DNA from: Streptococcus salivarius
GTDB lineage: Bacteria; Bacillota; Bacilli; Lactobacillales; Streptococcaceae
Assembly (NCBI RefSeq): GCF_000785515.1
Contig: NZ_CP009913.1
Location: 648,001-712,000, forward strand
Reading direction: 5' to 3'
Length of the DNA: 64,000 nucleotides
Both the position numbers and the translations under genes were made by a program. Positions 18,756 to 27,693 of this stretch are shown here, piece after piece. A model generated the notes under the pieces. The model was not told the origin of the DNA. It ran no database searches and saw only the letters and a list, made by a program, of their open reading frames with translations. Every line of letters begins with the position of its first letter. Within the stretch, counting starts at the first letter, position 1.

Positions 18756-19757
18756 ATGAATACTGATGAAACAATTACTATATACGACGTTGCGCGTGAA
18801 GCAGGTGTTTCGATGGCGACTGTGTCTCGTGTGGTAAATGGAAATAAAAATGTAAAAGAAAACACCCGAAAAAAAGTGCTTGAGGTCATTGATCGTTTGG
18901 ATTACCGTCCAAATGCGGTTGCGCGTGGCTTGGCGAGTAAGAAAACCACTACTGTAGGAGTTGTCATCCCAAATATTGCTAATAGTTATTTTGCTACTTT
19001 AGCAAGGGGGATTGATGATATTGCAACCATGTACAAGTATAATATTGTTCTTGCATCTAGTGATGAAAATGACGATCACGAAGTTACCGTGATTAACTCT
19101 CTATTTGCCAAACAAGTAGACGGTATCATCTTCATGGGTTACCACTTGACGGAAAAAATTCGTGCAGAATTTTCCCGTACTCGTACGCCGATTGTCCTAG
19201 CAGGAACAGTGGACCTCGAACACCAATTACCGAGTGTTAACATCGACTATAAAGCTGCCGTTGAGGATTCTATAACACAGCTTGCCAAGAATAATGAAAA
19301 GGTTGCCTTTGTATCAGGGCCACTAATTGATGATATTAATGGCAAGCTCCGTCTAGCTGGTTATAAGGCTGGACTTGAAAAGAATAATTTGCGCTACAAT
19401 GAAGGACTAGTCTTTGAAGCTAAATATAGCTATAAAGATGGCTTTGATCTAGCACAACGTGTCTTGAACTCTGGTGCCACTGCTGCCTATGTTGGAGAAG
19501 ATGAATTGGCTGCAGGTCTCTTGAATGGCCTCTTTGCTGCAGGTAAATCAGTTCCAGAAGACTTCGAAATCATCACAAGCAATGACTCACCAATTACAAG
19601 CTATACACGTCCAAACCTTTCTAGTATTAATCATCCTCTCTATGATTTAGGGGCAGTTAGCATGCGTATGTTGACTAAAATCATGAATAAGGAAGAACTT
19701 GAAGAAAAAGATGTTATTCTTAATCACGGTATTACCTTACGTCAGTCAACAAAATAA
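18756..19757 (+). CDS. ccpA: Catabolite control protein A
   Basis: A 333-residue LacI-family regulator of carbon catabolite control. The N-terminal helix-turn-helix and hinge (TIYDVAREAGVSMATVSRVV, then YRPNAVARGLA) bind cre sites. The periplasmic-binding-protein-like core interacts with HPr-Ser-P. Length and sequence are typical of streptococcal CcpA. GGAAGTG precedes the ATG. A near-consensus cre sits on its own promoter. Confidence 0.97.
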   Translation: MNTDETITIYDVAREAGVSMATVSRVVNGNKNVKENTRKKVLEVIDRLDYRPNAVARGLASKKTTTVGVVIPNIANSYFATLARGIDDIATMYKYNIVLASSDENDDHEVTVINSLFAKQVDGIIFMGYHLTEKIRAEFSRTRTPIVLAGTVDLEHQLPSVNIDYKAAVEDSITQLAKNNEKVAFVSGPLIDDINGKLRLAGYKAGLEKNNLRYNEGLVFEAKYSYKDGFDLAQRVLNSGATAAYVGEDELAAGLLNGLFAAGKSVPEDFEIITSNDSPITSYTRPNLSSINHPLYDLGAVSMRMLTKIMNKEELEEKDVILNHGITLRQSTK

Positions 19758-19799
19758 AAAAGGAGTTGGGACATAAGTTTGTCTCAACTTCTCTTTTTT
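19756..19799 (+). terminator. Intrinsic terminator after ccpA
   Basis: Arms GAGTTGGGACA and TGTCTCAACTTC pair with a wobble around ATAAGTT, flanked by A and T runs. Confidence 0.8.
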
Positions 19800-19816
19800 A
19801 GAAAAAGGGAGAACCA

Positions 19817-20884
19817 ATGACTTTTGAGGATGCTTATTTTAAAAAGAAAGTCCTAAAACCTGATAGCCTAGAACCTTTTGGTTTTACAGCTACTGAGCAA
19901 GGCTATGAGTTCAGAAAAACACTGATAGCTGAAGAACTTGAAGCTCGATTGTTTATTGATTTAGAAGGTAAGTTGACGGGACAGGTTGTCGATAGTGATC
20001 TTGATGAGCCTTATGATATCTTCAGGAGTCCTCAGGCTACTGGAACTTACGTTGGTCAAGTCAGAGAGGCTTATGGAGAACTTCTGTCACAGGTAGCTGA
20101 TTCTTGTTATGAAGATCAATTATTCTCATCTCCACAAGCTAATCGCCTGGCTAAATTTTTAGCTCAAGAATTTTCAGACCAAGCAGACCATCCTTTCGAG
20201 AAAGAACCAAGCTATCTATCTTTTAGAGTTGATGGTAAATGGTATGCCTTGTTTTTTCCTCTTAAGGGAGAAAAACTAGGGCTTGATGGAGAAAAGGCAG
20301 AATTAACATATGATGTGGTTAACCTCAAGGTTAATCCGACGCAAATGGATAAGCTCTTGAAAATGGATGGCGTTTTTCCTAGCTACCATATGTCCAAGAA
20401 GACCTGGGTTAGTCTTGTTTTAGATGAGACCTTGCCAGACCAGACTGTTTTTGAGCTTCTTAGTGAAAGTCGTTCCCTAGTGGCTCCCAAACATCTTAGA
20501 AAGGCTTCGGAGCCTCATTATTGGATTATCCCGGTAAATTTGAAATACTACGATATTGGGGATGAGTTTTCCGCAAATGAGGAGATTCTTTGGACACAGA
20601 AAGCTAGTATGCAAAAGGGAGATTTTGTGGCTATCTATATTACGGCACCTACCAAGGCCATCCGTTACGTCTGTCAGGTTTTAGAGGCAAATATCCCTAA
20701 TCAAGGTTATCGTGAAGAGGAGAGTATTAAAGAGTTGATGCGGATTAAGCCCTTATACACTTTTAATGACACTGACTTTGATAGTGATAGACTAAAGAGT
20801 TTAGGTATTAAAACTGTTCGAGGTCCTCGACATATGACGGAAGAGTTAGTTCAGGCTTTATCCCCTTACCTAAAAGAAAAATAG
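19817..20884 (+). CDS. MmcQ/YjbR-like protein with C-terminal EVE/PUA-like domain
   Basis: A 355-residue cytosolic protein. Residues ~1-230 carry MmcQ/YjbR (DUF419) features: SYLSFRVDGKWYALFF and the later KVNPTQMDKLL, PSYHMSKKTWVSL. Residues ~235-355 (YWIIPVNLKYYDI, KGDFVAIYITAPTKAIRYVC) look like an EVE domain, a PUA-like fold that binds modified bases. The combination suggests a nucleic-acid reader, but no substrate is known. AAGGGAGAA precedes the ATG. The glycerate kinase gene follows after 12 bp, probably on the same transcript. Confidence 0.75.
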   Translation: MTFEDAYFKKKVLKPDSLEPFGFTATEQGYEFRKTLIAEELEARLFIDLEGKLTGQVVDSDLDEPYDIFRSPQATGTYVGQVREAYGELLSQVADSCYEDQLFSSPQANRLAKFLAQEFSDQADHPFEKEPSYLSFRVDGKWYALFFPLKGEKLGLDGEKAELTYDVVNLKVNPTQMDKLLKMDGVFPSYHMSKKTWVSLVLDETLPDQTVFELLSESRSLVAPKHLRKASEPHYWIIPVNLKYYDIGDEFSANEEILWTQKASMQKGDFVAIYITAPTKAIRYVCQVLEANIPNQGYREEESIKELMRIKPLYTFNDTDFDSDRLKSLGIKTVRGPRHMTEELVQALSPYLKEK

Positions 20885-20896
20885 AAGGAGGACATC

Positions 20897-22012
20897 ATGC
20901 GAATTTTGATTGCACCTGATTCATTTAAGGAAAGTTTATCTGCAAAAGAGGTCGCCTTAGCTCTTAAATCAGGTTTTGAAAATGCCTTACCCGACGCTGA
21001 TTTTGACCTCATGCCAATAGGTGATGGTGGCGAGGGCACCTTAGATGCTCTTGCTGAAAATCTAAATCTTGAGAAGAAAAGTATCAAGATTCCTCATGCC
21101 TATACAAGTGACGGAAGTGTTTCTTTTGCCAGCAATGGCCAGACTGCCATTTTTGAAATGGCTGCGATTTGTGGCTTGGAGCATATTCCTAAGGAGAAAC
21201 GAAATCCTCTAGCTCTAACGACACAAGGCGTAGGTGAACTAATTGTTCATTTGGTTCAATCTGGCATCCGAGAGTTTATTATAGGCGTAGGTGGATCTGC
21301 TACCAATGATGGTGGTATTGGTATGGCATATGGATTGGGGTATCGTTTTTATGATTCTGAGGGACAGGAGCTTGAGCCAATAGGTGCTAATCTTGGTCTC
21401 ATTAAGAAGGTATCCTCTAAAAATAAGCTTGATTTGTCTGGTGTCACCATTCGTCTGATTACTGATGTAGACAACCCCTTGTGTGGCCAACATGGAGCAA
21501 CCTATATTTTTGGTGGACAAAAAGGCTTGTCTCCTTCACAATTTAAAAAAGTCGACCAAGATATGTCTCAATTCTACACTGACGTTGCTCCAGAAGTTTT
21601 AAAACTGGCTGGTTCAGGAGCAGGGGGAGGCATGGCTGCAGGCCTGGTGGCCTTTGCAGGTGCAGAAATTAAATCAGGGATTAGCTTTGTACTTGATTGT
21701 GTTGATTTTGACCAACGTGTGAAGTCTGCTGATTTGGTTATAGTAGGAGAAGGACGTATGGATAGCCAGTCCTTGTCTGGTAAGGCACCGGTCGGGGTAG
21801 CTAGGCGGACACCATCAGCTATTCCTGTCATTGCAATCTGTGGTAGTCTGAAGGATGACTTGCCTGATTTTCCAGTAGCAGGCATTTCAGCTGCTTTTCC
21901 CATTATTGGTCAAGTAGCAGACTTAGACCAAGTTTTAGCTGCTGCTAAGGAGAATCTCTATCGAACAGGACTCAATATTGGAAATCTCATCAAGCTCAAT
22001 AAAACATTGTGA
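20897..22012 (+). CDS. glxK: Glycerate kinase
   Basis: A 371-residue type I glycerate kinase that phosphorylates D-glycerate, feeding lower glycolysis. Typical motifs are APDSFKESLSA at the N-terminus, PIGDGGEGT, GVGGSATNDGG, SGAGGGMAAGL and VGEGRMDSQSLSGKAP. AGGAGGAC precedes the ATG. It sits near eno, another lower-glycolysis gene. Confidence 0.95.
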   Translation: MRILIAPDSFKESLSAKEVALALKSGFENALPDADFDLMPIGDGGEGTLDALAENLNLEKKSIKIPHAYTSDGSVSFASNGQTAIFEMAAICGLEHIPKEKRNPLALTTQGVGELIVHLVQSGIREFIIGVGGSATNDGGIGMAYGLGYRFYDSEGQELEPIGANLGLIKKVSSKNKLDLSGVTIRLITDVDNPLCGQHGATYIFGGQKGLSPSQFKKVDQDMSQFYTDVAPEVLKLAGSGAGGGMAAGLVAFAGAEIKSGISFVLDCVDFDQRVKSADLVIVGEGRMDSQSLSGKAPVGVARRTPSAIPVIAICGSLKDDLPDFPVAGISAAFPIIGQVADLDQVLAAAKENLYRTGLNIGNLIKLNKTL

Positions 22013-22027
22013 TAATTGTGATATAAG

Positions 22028-22054
22028 AAAAAGCTGACGTAGCGTCAGCTTTTA
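22028..22054. terminator. Bidirectional terminator between glycerate kinase and YueI-like gene
   Basis: AAAAAGCTGACG pairs with CGTCAGCTTT around a 3-nt loop, with A and T runs on opposite sides, serving the two convergent genes. Confidence 0.85.
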
Positions 22055-22507
22055 TTTTCCAAATAGTTTAGCGAAAAATCCCTTTTTTTCAGTGACAGGT
22101 TCAGTTTCTTTAGGAGCAAGGATATCAGGATAGAGCTCTGAAAATAACACTTTATCAAGGTTTTCTGCTTGATTACTATGTAGGATAAGACCGTATGGTG
22201 AATGGGCCTTGGCCTCGTCCACGATAGTAGCTGAAATGTTGAGTGCTTGAGCCGTTTTGATATAGGTAAATTGTATCTGGTCAGCTAACTTTGGCGATAG
22301 CTTGAGACTAAGATTCGGGTAAACGGCTTGTAAGTCTTTTAAAATCTGCGGAAAATGGTCAATTACAGTTTTCTTTTCAGCATTTTCCAATAGAACAGCT
22401 AGGACTACACGTTCCGCATAGGTTCCAAAATACTGACGAAGTTCATCGGGATTAAGGCGTTTTTCGCCACTAGCGCATTGGAGCACTTTGTTTTCAAGTG
22501 AAGTCAT
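22052..22507 (-). CDS. YueI/DUF1694 family protein
   Basis: A 151-residue protein of unknown function resembling Bacillus YueI. It has the family pattern LRQYFGTYAERVVLAVLLENA and a C-terminal KKGFFAKLFGK. It is often found near eno in streptococci. No signal peptide or membrane helix is present; the short basic-aromatic tail could associate with a membrane. GGAGA precedes its ATG on the minus strand. Confidence 0.75.
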   Translation of the reverse strand: MTSLENKVLQCASGEKRLNPDELRQYFGTYAERVVLAVLLENAEKKTVIDHFPQILKDLQAVYPNLSLKLSPKLADQIQFTYIKTAQALNISATIVDEAKAHSPYGLILHSNQAENLDKVLFSELYPDILAPKETEPVTEKKGFFAKLFGK

Positions 22508-22644
22508 AGGAATCTCCTGTAAGTTTTCTACTAGCTATTATACAATATTTTGAATTCCTTTTCATTCGGGTCGTTTTCTGAGATTTTCAAAAACAATTGA
22601 AAATATTAAAAAATAGAAAATCGCTAGAAAATTCTGGTTTTAAT

Positions 22645-22673
22645 TTGCTTAAGCCTTGATATTATGGTAATAT
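22645..22673 (+). promoter_or_regulatory. eno promoter
   Basis: -35 TTGCTT (22645-22650), 17-bp spacer, extended -10 TGGTAATAT (22665-22673). An inverted repeat ATTTTCAA (22583-22590) / TTGAAAAT (22597-22604) lies 40 bp further upstream and could be a regulator site. The regulator is unknown. Confidence 0.65.
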
Positions 22674-22683
22674 ATAGGTGTAA

Positions 22684-24039
<1,356 letters not shown>

Positions 24040-24042
24040 CTG

Positions 24043-24075
24043 AGGACTCTAGGTTAAACCTAGGGTTCTTTTTTT
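24043..24075 (+). terminator. Terminator of eno, adjoining the prophage left end
   Basis: A 12-bp stem (24043-24054 with 24058-24069; core CTCTAGGT/ACCTAGGG) followed by seven T residues. The integrase stop codon starts at the next base, so the left attachment site probably lies within 24019-24080. Confidence 0.75.
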
Positions 24076-25242
24076 CTATCCGAGGGGCAAAGAGGGGGCA
24101 AGATTATTCGTAATGATATTATCTAAAACATTGACAGCTTGGTCCTTCATGTTTCTTGTGACGTGGGTATAGATGCTAGTAGTTACTTCCGAATCTGCAT
24201 GACCAACCCTATCCATGATGGTTTTTAGGGGCACGCTGTTTTCAGCCAATATGCTTATCGTGGTGTGTCTAAAGATATGAGGGGACAAGTGCTTGTCGAT
24301 AGGTGTTTCCAGTCTAGCATTAGCTCGTTGGAGCGATGCACTTAGGATTGTGCTATGGATAGGCTTGCCAGTATTGGTCGTGAAAATTTTATCGCTATGA
24401 TACCAATCTGGGTTGGTTGATTCGCTTAACTCTTTCAATTCTAGTATCTGGTCAATGATTTCCATTTCTCGATTAGTGAGGTAAGTAGTTCGATAACTAG
24501 CGACTGTTTTTGTTCCTTCGTTTTCTGGGATATATCTGTTAAAAGAAGTGTGGATATCTAAAGAGCGTGTCTCTTTATGGTAATCTGACACGGTCAGTCC
24601 AGCTAATTCACCAATCCGACAGCCGTTTAGTAACATAAACTCACACGCTAGAGCATATCTCAGTGTAATGTCTTTTCGATAGAGTTCTTTCAGCAATCGA
24701 CTGTATTCGTCTGGTTCTAAGTATTTATTCTTGGCAGCTTGTTGTTTTTCGAACTTATTAGTCTTCTTTGGTAATCGTGCCTTTCGTGATGGATTGTCGC
24801 TAATAAGTTGTTGATCCATAGCATAATCGAAGAATGTATTTAACACGGTCTTGGCACGATATTTCTGTGAATCTGTCCAGCCTTCGGTGTCTAGCAATGA
24901 TTGGATAAGTCTAACGTTGATGTTTGATAGGATAGTTCCTTGTTCGATAGTGTCAGATATTCGCTTAACGGATGCTGCAAGGCTCTTGATTGAGCTTAAC
25001 TTAATCTGTTTTTGGTGAAACTCCCACCATTCGTTGAAGGCACTATGGAACGATACATTAGTAGTGCTTGATGATTCTATTTTCTGGACTATCTTATCAT
25101 CCAGTAAGCGTTGAGCTTCTTTCTTTGCTCGATTCGAACCGCTATTAAGCGTTACAGATACCCGTTTCCATTTCTCAGTGTAAGTGTCCTTGTATCTTTC
25201 GAAATATTTATATTTTCCGTTTGGTAATTCTTCTACCCACAT
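24076..25242 (-). CDS. int: Tyrosine-family site-specific integrase
   Basis: A 388-residue recombinase for prophage integration and excision. The N-terminal AP2-like arm-binding segment (YKYFERYKDTYTEKWKRV) is followed by a SAM-like core-binding domain (~65-165). The catalytic domain carries Arg in NGCRIGEL, the HIFRHT box, GHAD and the nucleophile Tyr in TTSIYTHV. Its stop codon directly adjoins the eno terminator, so the attachment site is next to its 3' end. Transcription is leftward. A 19-bp inverted repeat lies in its upstream gap. Confidence 0.96.
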   Translation of the reverse strand: MWVEELPNGKYKYFERYKDTYTEKWKRVSVTLNSGSNRAKKEAQRLLDDKIVQKIESSSTTNVSFHSAFNEWWEFHQKQIKLSSIKSLAASVKRISDTIEQGTILSNINVRLIQSLLDTEGWTDSQKYRAKTVLNTFFDYAMDQQLISDNPSRKARLPKKTNKFEKQQAAKNKYLEPDEYSRLLKELYRKDITLRYALACEFMLLNGCRIGELAGLTVSDYHKETRSLDIHTSFNRYIPENEGTKTVASYRTTYLTNREMEIIDQILELKELSESTNPDWYHSDKIFTTNTGKPIHSTILSASLQRANARLETPIDKHLSPHIFRHTTISILAENSVPLKTIMDRVGHADSEVTTSIYTHVTRNMKDQAVNVLDNIITNNLAPSLPLG

Positions 25243-25274
25243 TGTATTTACCTCACTTTTTTGATAAAATGGGT

Positions 25275-25324
25275 ACAGAAAAAAGACTTGTAAGACTGCT
25301 CTCAGTTTACACGATTTTTTCTGT
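25275..25324. repeat. Large inverted repeat upstream of int
   Basis: Arms of 19 nt (ACAGAAAAAAGACTTGTAA at 25275-25293 and TTTACACGATTTTTTCTGT at 25306-25324) pair at most positions around a 12-nt spacer. It occupies the int upstream gap, so it may be a regulatory protein site, an arm-type recombination site or a hairpin terminator. Confidence 0.5.
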
Positions 25325-25331
25325 GATGCAC

Positions 25332-25379
25332 AAGCTCTATAATCTAACTTTGGCGAGGGAGATTATAGGGCTTTTTTAT
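25332..25379 (+). terminator. Hairpin overlapping the 3' end of immA
   Basis: CTATAATCT (25337-25345) pairs with AGATTATAG (25360-25368), extended by AAGC/GCTT. On the plus strand it is followed by TTTTTTATT, terminator-like. It includes the last codons of the minus-strand metallopeptidase gene. Confidence 0.45.
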
Positions 25380-25736
25380 TAGTTTCAAATATTCGTTTTT
25401 TACAAAAGTCTCATCACAAATCGTGGTGAGATTATATTTTTCCATGAAGTGTAAGTAATTAAAATCATCAAGATTTTCATTTTTCAACAACTCATGGATC
25501 ATGTTCCTATTAGCTTGAGCTTCGTATTTTTCACGCAAACGCTCATAGTCTTTAGAATTGTGCTCTAGGTGGCTTAATTCATGCAAAATGACCTTTAAAC
25601 GTATTTCTGGGGCTAAATCCTTATTGATATAAACCACCCTGTTTATGAGGTCGAGAAAGCCGTTTCGTGACCACTCGTTAGAACTAAACTCACAAAGAGA
25701 CACGTTGAACTGCTCAAGCAATTCACTTTCAGTCAT
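25344..25736 (-). CDS. ImmA/IrrE-type metallopeptidase
   Basis: A 130-residue zinc peptidase with the HELSHLEH active site near residues 52-59. Family members such as ImmA of ICEBs1 cleave an HTH repressor to induce an element. Here the repressor upstream (26747-27130) lacks its own peptidase domain, which fits a two-protein induction switch. GGAGGC precedes its ATG. It is the last gene of a four-gene minus-strand lysogeny operon. Cleavage of this repressor is inferred from family and context. Confidence 0.85.
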   Translation of the reverse strand: MTESELLEQFNVSLCEFSSNEWSRNGFLDLINRVVYINKDLAPEIRLKVILHELSHLEHNSKDYERLREKYEAQANRNMIHELLKNENLDDFNYLHFMEKYNLTTICDETFVKNEYLKLIKKPYNLPRQS

Positions 25737-25751
25737 AGAGCCTCCATGATA

Positions 25752-26324
25752 TTATTTGCCGAACCAGACAGGAATAGCAATACCGGCAAGAGCTACAAGG
25801 ATACCAATAAACCAATAAGTGAATTCTTTTCTATTCTTGGCTTGTTCCTCAAGTTGCCTATTGGTTTGTGCTAAGAACATGTTTTCCATGCGTTGACCAA
25901 AGGTATCAAATTTAGCGTCAATCTTTTGGTCCATCATCTGGAATTTTAAGTCCAGTTCGTTTTTGGCATACATGTCGTCCAGTTTGTTTTCAATTTTTTC
26001 AATACGACGTCCTAACTGGTCAGTGCGGAGAGATAGCTCAGTCTTATCTTGATTTAAACTCTGGGCTGTTTGCTGGAGAATGCGTTGAGTGTTTTCTTCG
26101 TTCTTTTCCAATCTTTGCTCAAGCGCCTGGATATCCAGTTCACGATACAAGTCAATAGCCATTTTTCTTACCTCATCTATTTGATTTTGTAAGTCCATTA
26201 TATCACTTGCATGGGGTGTTTGGGTGTTGATTCTTTTGCCGGAGTCTATAGAAGTTACCTTAGACTGTCTAGCGTTTGCGGTGTCATTTGTTTTAGGAAT
26301 TTCGATATCTCGAGTATTATCCAT
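25752..26324 (-). CDS. Coiled-coil protein with C-terminal membrane anchor, unknown function
   Basis: A 190-residue protein in the lysogeny operon. A polar N-terminus (1-45) precedes a long heptad-rich coiled coil (~45-160). One hydrophobic helix near residues 168-187 (FIGILVALAGIAIPVWF) ends the protein, so it should be tail-anchored with its coiled coil in the cytosol. It overlaps the preceding gene by 8 bp (ATGGATAA). Such membrane proteins expressed from lysogeny operons often affect superinfection or host physiology. No family was recognised. Confidence 0.75.
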   Translation of the reverse strand: MDNTRDIEIPKTNDTANARQSKVTSIDSGKRINTQTPHASDIMDLQNQIDEVRKMAIDLYRELDIQALEQRLEKNEENTQRILQQTAQSLNQDKTELSLRTDQLGRRIEKIENKLDDMYAKNELDLKFQMMDQKIDAKFDTFGQRMENMFLAQTNRQLEEQAKNRKEFTYWFIGILVALAGIAIPVWFGK

Positions 26325-26745
26325 TTATACCACCCCCGAAATAATAGTAGCAGTAAAATGTATCAGCAACCTTATCACCCTTTATCAAAGCGAACAACAG
26401 GAACAAATCCCCTTTTTCCATCAAGGTTAAATCAAAGGCAAAATCCCCGGCCGCTTTCCCGTACCCTTCATTATCAGGGGCTGAAATGCTTGACTTTGGT
26501 ATATAGACGTTCGTAGCATGGAAGGGATGAGACTCTCCACTCGGAAAATTTGCAGTAACTACTAGCGTGTAGTTCGTTTCGGGTTGGATGTTGAAGAAGT
26601 CTATAGAACAATTCAGCGCCACGCCCGTCGGATAACTCGATAACTTGTTTAATGTGCTAAGTTCTTCACCGCTGTCAGCTTCAGAAAGTTTGACCCCAGC
26701 AATCTTTTCCTTAAACGGATTCGGCTTCATAGCGATACTTACCAT
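26317..26745 (-). CDS. Unknown lysogeny-operon protein, probably beta-rich
   Basis: A 142-residue protein with no recognised family. Alternating hydrophobic strands (TNYTLVVTANFPSG, DLFLLFALIKGD, TFYCYYYF) suggest a beta-sandwich. There is no signal peptide. Its ribosome site AAGGAG lies inside the last codons of the repressor gene, 7 nt before the ATG, so it is translationally coupled to the repressor. It must be expressed in lysogens if the repressor is. A role in immunity or exclusion is possible but unproven. Confidence 0.75.
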   Translation of the reverse strand: MVSIAMKPNPFKEKIAGVKLSEADSGEELSTLNKLSSYPTGVALNCSIDFFNIQPETNYTLVVTANFPSGESHPFHATNVYIPKSSISAPDNEGYGKAAGDFAFDLTLMEKGDLFLLFALIKGDKVADTFYCYYYFGGGING

Positions 26746-26746
26746 A

Positions 26747-27130
26747 CTATTTCTCCTTACTACTCATATAACCAGCGATTATGCCACGGATAGCCCGCTT
26801 ATCATCCTCGGTAAGTGGTTTACCGTCGAACATCATGGCGTTAGCTATGATTTCGCCGATATCGTGGGCATTGGTTGGGTGCGAATCTTTAGTCATAGGG
26901 ACATCATACCCCATGAGCCACGCTTCAGATACCCCCAACGTCCTAGCAAGCAGCACCAACTTTTCTTGGTCTGGTGTTGATTTCCCATTGATATATTGAG
27001 ACAAAGCACTCTTTCCAAGTTTTACACCCAATTCTTTTTGATGCACTTTTGAAAGAGAAATCACGTCAACTTGTTTCAAATTCCGCTCGCTCATTACTTG
27101 TTGCAAACGTGAAGCAGTAGTATTTTTCAT
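26747..27130 (-). CDS. CI-like phage repressor, HTH without peptidase domain
   Basis: A 127-residue repressor. The HTH_3/XRE domain spans ~3-68 (KQVDVISLSKVHQ, GKSALSQYINGKSTPDQEKL, LGVSEAWLMGYD). The remaining ~55 residues are a short helical region, with no LexA/S24 peptidase, so RecA-stimulated self-cleavage is not expected. The ATG at 27130 is chosen because AAAGGAAAAGG precedes it; an upstream in-frame ATG would run through the promoter. It is divergent from cro across an operator region. Confidence 0.88.
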   Translation of the reverse strand: MKNTTASRLQQVMSERNLKQVDVISLSKVHQKELGVKLGKSALSQYINGKSTPDQEKLVLLARTLGVSEAWLMGYDVPMTKDSHPTNAHDIGEIIANAMMFDGKPLTEDDKRAIRGIIAGYMSSKEK

Positions 27131-27157
27131 ATTTTTTCCTTTTCCTTTTATGAGTAC

Positions 27158-27187
27158 ATTATATAGTAGAAAATAAAAAAAGTTCAA
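27158..27187 (-). promoter_or_regulatory. Repressor promoter (PRM-like)
   Basis: On the minus strand -35 TTGAAC (27187-27182), 18-bp spacer, -10 TATAAT (27163-27158), about 28 bp before the repressor ATG. The -35 is itself an operator half-site (TTGAAC), so binding there would affect repressor synthesis. Confidence 0.7.
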
Positions 27188-27203
27188 GAAAAATCTAAAA
27201 AAA

Positions 27204-27219
27204 GTTCAAAAAATTGAAC
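27204..27219. promoter_or_regulatory. Operator, GTTCAA-N4-TTGAAC
   Basis: A perfect 16-bp palindrome GTTCAAAAAATTGAAC lying between the two divergent -35 elements, just upstream of the cro -35. A half-site (27182-27187) lies 22 bp away, two helical turns. Confidence 0.75.
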
Positions 27220-27227
27220 AAAAACTA

Positions 27228-27256
27228 TTGACAAATAAAAAGAGAAGGATTAAAAT
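27228..27256 (+). promoter_or_regulatory. Early promoter (PR-like) for cro and the early genes
   Basis: Consensus -35 TTGACA (27228-27233), exact 17-bp spacer and -10 TAAAAT (27251-27256). It is the strongest promoter seen in the prophage and is bracketed by operators. Confidence 0.85.
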
Positions 27257-27265
27257 AAAACCATA

Positions 27266-27285
27266 AAGTTCAAGAGATTGAACTT
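27266..27285. promoter_or_regulatory. Operator overlapping the early transcription start
   Basis: A perfect 20-bp palindrome AAGTTCAAGAGATTGAACTT just downstream of the early -10, where a bound repressor would block initiation. Confidence 0.8.
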
Positions 27286-27300
27286 AGAAAGGAGAACTCA

Positions 27301-27537
27301 ATGAGATTTAACTACGCTAAATTAAAAGGGCGTATCATTGAAAAATATGGAACGCAAGAAGATTTTGCAAAAGCCATCGGCTTGACTCCGACAACGTTTT
27401 CGTTTAAAATCAACGGAAAGTCAAGTTGGAAAAATGACGAAATTGCAAAAGCTGCCGAATTATTAGAGATCTCACCCGATGAGATTGTAGGATATTTTTT
27501 TAACTACAAAGTTCAAGAACTTGAACCTAATAATTAA
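27301..27537 (+). CDS. Cro-like HTH regulator
   Basis: A 78-residue DNA-binding protein of the DUF739/Cro type. The pattern YAKLKGRIIEKYGTQEDFAKA, LTPTTFSFKINGKSSW and EIAKAAELLEI is typical of small streptococcal phage Cro proteins. AAAGGAGAA precedes the ATG. It is the first gene of the rightward early operon and is divergent from the repressor. Its last codons contain a full operator palindrome. Confidence 0.88.
   Translation: MRFNYAKLKGRIIEKYGTQEDFAKAIGLTPTTFSFKINGKSSWKNDEIAKAAELLEISPDEIVGYFFNYKVQELEPNN
27511..27526. promoter_or_regulatory. Operator embedded in the 3' end of cro
   Basis: GTTCAAGAACTTGAAC, a perfect palindrome matching the two intergenic operators in GTTCAA-N4-TTGAAC form, inside codons for VQELEP. 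It lies about 240 bp from the operator at 27266, a distance suited to DNA looping or roadblock of early transcription. Confidence 0.7.
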
Positions 27538-27561
27538 AATTATGAAAGGAGCTTAAACAAA

Positions 27562-27693
27562 ATGAAGACACTAAAAAAACTCAAAGAATTCTTTGAGTCG
27601 AACTTAGACGGATATGATGTGGCACTGGCTATCATCGGTAGCTTAATCGGAGTTGTGATTGGCACAGCAATATTCTGGCTGTTAGTTAAATAA
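27562..27693 (+). CDS. Small single-helix membrane protein
   Basis: A 43-residue protein starting at ATG 27562 with AAAGGAGC about 10 nt upstream. A short amphipathic basic N-terminus (MKTLKKLKEFF) is followed by a membrane helix at ~20-41 (ALAIIGSLIGVVIGTAIFWLL). No family was recognised. It is the second gene of the early operon, and its 3' end overlaps the convergent minus-strand gene by 12 bp. A role at the host membrane early in infection is possible. Confidence 0.65.
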   Translation: MKTLKKLKEFFESNLDGYDVALAIIGSLIGVVIGTAIFWLLVK

